Origin: Bacillota bacterium
GTDB lineage: Bacteria > Bacillota > Clostridia > Lachnospirales > Cellulosilyticaceae
DNA: 11,194 bases
Direction of reading: 5' to 3'
NCBI GenBank assembly: GCA_023412455.1
Contig: JAEYNQ010000146.1
Coordinates: 1-11,194 of the forward strand
The translations under genes and the position numbers were made by a program. Positions 7,990 through 11,194 of this stretch are shown piece by piece; position 1 is the first letter of the stretch; each line of letters begins with the position of its first letter. The notes beneath the pieces are model-generated. The model ran no database searches, was not told where the DNA came from, and was given only the letters and a program-made list of their open reading frames with translations.

Positions 7990-8502
7990 ATGCTGAATAG
8001 GCAGTATAAAAGAAGGGGATTAGGAGCATTAGGGGTAATAGTTTCTATGCTTTTATTAAAAGGGGATTATCTTTTAAATGAAGAAAGAGTCAAAGCTTTG
8101 CTCCAACCTTACGTAGGCCTATGTAAGCTTTTTTACAATATAGAGTTTAACTATGAGCAGCATTATGGGTACATATGTAGTACAGGAACCTTTGCTATTA
8201 CTAAAGAATGCCTGGGAAATACCTTTATGGCTATGGCATTTGTTCTCTTGTTTTTTAGGTTGGGAGCCTATGTTACAAATCGCATCAGATGGCTTGGACT
8301 AGCATGTGCAGCAGCTATAGGGTTAGGCTATATGATAGGAAGTATACGTATTTTAGCCTCTGTACCCTTTGTTACCAGCCATTTATTTGGTATGCTTCAT
8401 GGGACCATAGGGATTTTGCTTTATTTAGGAGGACTTATTGCTATAAATAGTATAGGTATGAGGTATTTGGTAAAGGGGGAGCGGAATGAAACGCTTATTT
8501 AA
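7990..8502 (+). CDS. xrtK: Exosortase K-like membrane transpeptidase
   Basis: A 170-residue integral membrane protein with about four hydrophobic segments (about 11-24, 79-96, 101-124, 136-156). Exosortases cut a C-terminal sorting signal at the outer face of the membrane with a Cys-Arg-His set. The candidates here are C74 in T-K-E-C-L-G-N, R120 in G-S-I-R-I, and H137 in L-H-G-T-I-G, which fits the HxxxG pattern; H131 is a second possible histidine. Length and motifs agree with the small XrtK type rather than the longer EpsH-like exosortases. The likely dedicated substrate is the next gene, whose start lies inside this one (17-base overlap), so production is probably coupled. ATG 7990 follows a purine-rich GAGG at 7977-7980, 9 bases upstream. 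I see no convincing promoter in the 87 bases after the pseudogene. The family call is from motifs and gene context and was not searched. Confidence 0.85.
   Translation: MLNRQYKRRGLGALGVIVSMLLLKGDYLLNEERVKALLQPYVGLCKLFYNIEFNYEQHYGYICSTGTFAITKECLGNTFMAMAFVLLFFRLGAYVTNRIRWLGLACAAAIGLGYMIGSIRILASVPFVTSHLFGMLHGTIGILLYLGGLIAINSIGMRYLVKGERNETLI
8475..8481 (+). promoter_or_regulatory. Ribosome binding site of the MSEP-CTERM-type gene, inside xrtK
   Basis: GGGGGAG lies 4 bases before the ATG at 8486, within the last codons of the exosortase gene. It supports this start for the long frame and suggests translational coupling of enzyme and substrate. Confidence 0.65.
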
Positions 8503-11194
8503 ACCGATAATGGTTTGTTCAGGTATAGCTATACCTCTTTTTCTATTAGGCCTTTATTGGCTTATGGGGAGGAAGGAGGTAGAAGAGAGACTTCTAATCA
8601 TGGGAGTAGGAGGCACACTTCTCACCCTTGCAGGAGGAATAGAAATATGGGGATATAGTAGATATAAAGAGGAGGAGTTAAGTAAAAAAGAACTTATCGT
8701 CCTAATGGGAATCAGCTTAGTAATAGGTGTGGGCCTAGTATGGAGCCTATCCTATGACCCCCTATCTTGGGGTGAGGAGAAGATAATTTTTATTTTTCTT
8801 TCTATAAATTTGGGTGTCATAATCCTCATAAATTTAATAAGTATTGTGGCATTCTCATATGGAATAAAGAAGGCTAGGCAACTAAATGAGTATATTATAG
8901 CAGAGGTAGGGATACCCATCATTATGTATTTGGGAGTTAACCTTTTAAGTCAAACAAATAGTGAGCTATTAGTGACTATTCTGCTAACTGCAGGTCTGTA
9001 TAGTTTTATTTTAATAGGATTGCAGATTATAGTTATCTTAAAAAGGGATAAGGGTATTTGCTTTTTCCCTAGGACCTTAGAGGATAGAAAGGTAATGATC
9101 TATTACGAAGTATGTACTTTTGTTATTCTTATTGTACTTCCTTATATTGGTTTAGCTATCAATTCCTTTCATCTATTCGGGGAGGGGGCAGGCTTAATAG
9201 CTAATTTTAGTGAAGCGATCTTTTGGGTGATGCCCCTTGTTAATGGATTAGCTTTTATGGTTAGACCACCAGAGTCCCTATTTTTAAGAAGAATATTATT
9301 TTATATAAGAACAGTAGGAGCTACTTTTATTTTATATTTCTTTGTGGTTTTTATTCCCTTGATGCCTATTGGAATAATAGGGGCTATTTATTTTGGTCTA
9401 GGGTTACTGATTTTCATCCCTACACTGGCCGCTGTTTGGGAGGGATGTTACCTCGTAAGGGAAGTAAAAGCTTTATGGCGAGTAGGGTATAAAGCCTGTC
9501 TAGGCCTTTTAATGCTAGGCGTATTAACACTCCCCCTACTTTTTTTAGGAGAAATAAGCTTAGACCGTCATAATTTAGGTAAAGCTATTAGGTATATAGA
9601 AGGAAAAGAAATAGAAGAAACAGTTGATAAACAGCGGCTTGGAAAAACCATAGATCGCCTAGAAAAAAGTATAGGTGTAGCCAGGGACAATAACATTATA
9701 GATGGCAGAAATACACCTATTTTATCCTATCTTTATCTTCAGGGACTTACCGAAGGACAGGCTATAGATGAAATGACTTTTAATAAGATGAGGGTCCTTT
9801 TTTTAGGAGAGAGAAAACCACAAATCAATGAGGTAGAGGACCTACTACCAGTAGAAGAAGTACAAGTTAAGCTTTCAGATGTAAGTGTTTCCACTACTTA
9901 TGATAAAAAACAGGATATTTATCGCTCATGGGTGGATTTGACTCTCGAAAATCCTACTATGAAGGATAAGCTGGAATATGTAACAGCCATTACCTTACCA
10001 GATAATGCCTATATTAGTGATTATTATTTGGTAGTAGGAAAAGAGAAAAAGAAAGGCATATTGACAGATGAAAGGGCTGCTACGGATGTCTATCAGTCCA
10101 TAGTTAGAAAAAGTCTTGATCCTGGTCTGCTAAAATATTTGAATGATGAGACATTAGAGCTAAGAGTATTTCCTTTTAACAGTAAAGAGATACGGAAGAC
10201 AGGCTTTGAGGTAATTCATACAGGAATGGCAACTCTTGGGATAGGGGATTATGAGCTTAACCTTAAAGGAACTTCAGAACCCCTTCAAAAGGATTATAGT
10301 GTTATAAAAACAGAAGAGGTTACCATTTTAACAGGTGATTATATCAAGACCTTGCCTAAAGCAAAGAGTTTAATGCCTCGTTATTACTTTCTAATAGATG
10401 GTTCAAAGGAGACATATAGAGAAGGCTTAGCCGAGAGAGCAGAAAACTATATCGAAAAGCACCAACTAAAGGATACAGAAGTATGGGTGGTTGAAGAAGG
10501 CATATTAAGTAAGGGAATAGAGAATGTGGGAAAGGCACCTTTAGGAGATGGGGGCTATAACTTTAATGGGGCACTTCAGGAGATTTTAAGAGAGGAAAAA
10601 GAGGGTTATTACCCAATCATTATGGCTGTAACCTCCAATTTTTCACAAGCTCTAGAGCCGTATCAACTAGGAGACTTGGGTCAAAAGTACCCTGAAAGTG
10701 GGTATTACTATGAACTGAATGGTGGCTTAAGCTTAAAGCCCTATCCATTATATAAAGGTGCTAGGCCCTATACAGGAACTACGGAGCTCCCTTTAGTAGC
10801 AGATGTGAGAGATTATGAAGGGAAAAGGATATTGAATACTGAGAGCAAGCAATTTATTTATACAAGCCCACTAACTGTTTTTAAATCTACCAGTAATAGT
10901 TATAAGGACGGATGTTTACTTGAAGCCATGAGCCAGTCAGATACTTTAAGCCAGGAGGAGCTAGTGGAAGTTGTTAAAGGAAGCTTTGCTACAAGGCTTT
11001 TAACGCCTCAAACAGCCTTTATTGTAGTCGAGACAAAGGAACAAGAGGAAGAACTTTTAAAACGCCAAGAAGATTATTTATCAGGTAAAAAGATACTTCA
11101 AGAGCAAGGGCTTATTAATATGGCAGAACCCCCTACCTTTTTGTGCCTAATCATTTTGCTAGCAAGCTTAGGTTATTTTAAGAGCAGGCAAAGC
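8486..11194 (+). CDS. MSEP-CTERM-type exosortase substrate with VIT domain (3' end cut by window)
   Basis: A frame of 903 codons runs without a stop to the last base of the window. Residues 1-355 hold about ten hydrophobic membrane segments (for example 8-26, 69-87, 100-124, 162-186, 208-227, 272-317, 334-355). Then comes a soluble part. About residues 460-580 form a VIT (vault/inter-alpha-trypsin) domain, with L-P-D-N-A at 504-508, V-Y-Q-S-I-V-R-K at 535-542, D-P-G-L-L at 545-549 and L-R-V-F-P at 559-563. A VWA-like segment starts at about 632, but its metal motif is degenerate: D638-G-S640-K-E instead of DxSxS. The C-terminus has M-A-E-P-P at 879-883, a short hydrophobic stretch to about 898, and K-S-R-Q at 899-902, the architecture of an exosortase sorting signal. 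MSEP-CTERM proteins of about 900 residues are the partners of XrtK, encoded immediately upstream. The stop is outside the window, probably only a few codons on. The cellular role is unknown. Confidence 0.88.
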   Translation, partial: MKRLFKPIMVCSGIAIPLFLLGLYWLMGRKEVEERLLIMGVGGTLLTLAGGIEIWGYSRYKEEELSKKELIVLMGISLVIGVGLVWSLSYDPLSWGEEKIIFIFLSINLGVIILINLISIVAFSYGIKKARQLNEYIIAEVGIPIIMYLGVNLLSQTNSELLVTILLTAGLYSFILIGLQIIVILKRDKGICFFPRTLEDRKVMIYYEVCTFVILIVLPYIGLAINSFHLFGEGAGLIANFSEAIFWVMPLVNGLAFMVRPPESLFLRRILFYIRTVGATFILYFFVVFIPLMPIGIIGAIYFGLGLLIFIPTLAAVWEGCYLVREVKALWRVGYKACLGLLMLGVLTLPLLFLGEISLDRHNLGKAIRYIEGKEIEETVDKQRLGKTIDRLEKSIGVARDNNIIDGRNTPILSYLYLQGLTEGQAIDEMTFNKMRVLFLGERKPQINEVEDLLPVEEVQVKLSDVSVSTTYDKKQDIYRSWVDLTLENPTMKDKLEYVTAITLPDNAYISDYYLVVGKEKKKGILTDERAATDVYQSIVRKSLDPGLLKYLNDETLELRVFPFNSKEIRKTGFEVIHTGMATLGIGDYELNLKGTSEPLQKDYSVIKTEEVTILTGDYIKTLPKAKSLMPRYYFLIDGSKETYREGLAERAENYIEKHQLKDTEVWVVEEGILSKGIENVGKAPLGDGGYNFNGALQEILREEKEGYYPIIMAVTSNFSQALEPYQLGDLGQKYPESGYYYELNGGLSLKPYPLYKGARPYTGTTELPLVADVRDYEGKRILNTESKQFIYTSPLTVFKSTSNSYKDGCLLEAMSQSDTLSQEELVEVVKGSFATRLLTPQTAFIVVETKEQEEELLKRQEDYLSGKKILQEQGLINMAEPPTFLCLIILLASLGYFKSRQS
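11120..11194 (+). other. C-terminal exosortase sorting signal (MAEP variant of MSEP)
   Basis: The last 25 visible codons encode M-A-E-P-P-T, about 14 hydrophobic residues, and a basic K-S-R-Q-S end. This three-part layout of motif, membrane helix and positive tail is what exosortases recognise. In the XrtK system the motif is normally M-S-E-P; here Ser is replaced by Ala. The end of the signal may lie a few codons past the window. Confidence 0.75.

Noticed and set aside
10356..10538. Reverse-strand open frame of 60 codons
   Set aside because: It is inside the VIT-containing gene and has no recognisable feature.

Overview
The window looks like chromosomal DNA from a low-GC Gram-positive bacterium of the class Clostridia. 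The bases are AT-rich, ribosome binding sites are strong AGGAGG types, the chemotaxis receptor has the clostridial form, and a sigma-D-like motility promoter is visible. The protein families recall Lachnospirales such as Cellulosilyticum, but that placement is from memory and was not tested.

Region 1 (1-4760, plus strand) is a compact operon of three intact genes: a MoxR-type AAA+ ATPase (42-1136), a large DUF5682 protein whose N-terminal motifs resemble the ChaN/TraB/EreA-type fold (1136-3487), and a von Willebrand factor A (VWA) protein with a complete metal-binding MIDAS motif (3518-4699). A strong hairpin terminator (4721-4760) closes it. MoxR ATPases and VWA proteins usually work as pairs that remodel or load metal onto client proteins; here DUF5682 is the third, co-translated partner. 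The first 21-28 bases are probably the end of one more gene of the same operon.

Region 2 (4905-7091, minus strand) holds one intact methyl-accepting chemotaxis protein with a double-Cache sensor, HAMP and signalling domain. It is read convergently toward region 1 and preceded by a sigma-D-like promoter. Region 3 (7143-7902) is gene debris: a solute-binding-protein fragment with an internal stop, joined directly to the last ~60 codons of another chemotaxis receptor.

Region 4 (7990-11194, plus strand) is the most interesting part. A small membrane protein with the Cys/Arg/His pattern of exosortase K (XrtK) overlaps by 17 bases a 903-codon frame that runs off the window. That second protein has many N-terminal membrane segments, a VIT domain, a degenerate VWA-like region, and a C-terminal sorting signal (MAEP motif, short hydrophobic stretch, basic tail). 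This is a one-enzyme, one-substrate exosortase system (XrtK/MSEP-CTERM), here with MAEP in place of MSEP, in an apparently Gram-positive host. No RNA genes, CRISPR arrays, insertion sequences or attachment sites were seen.
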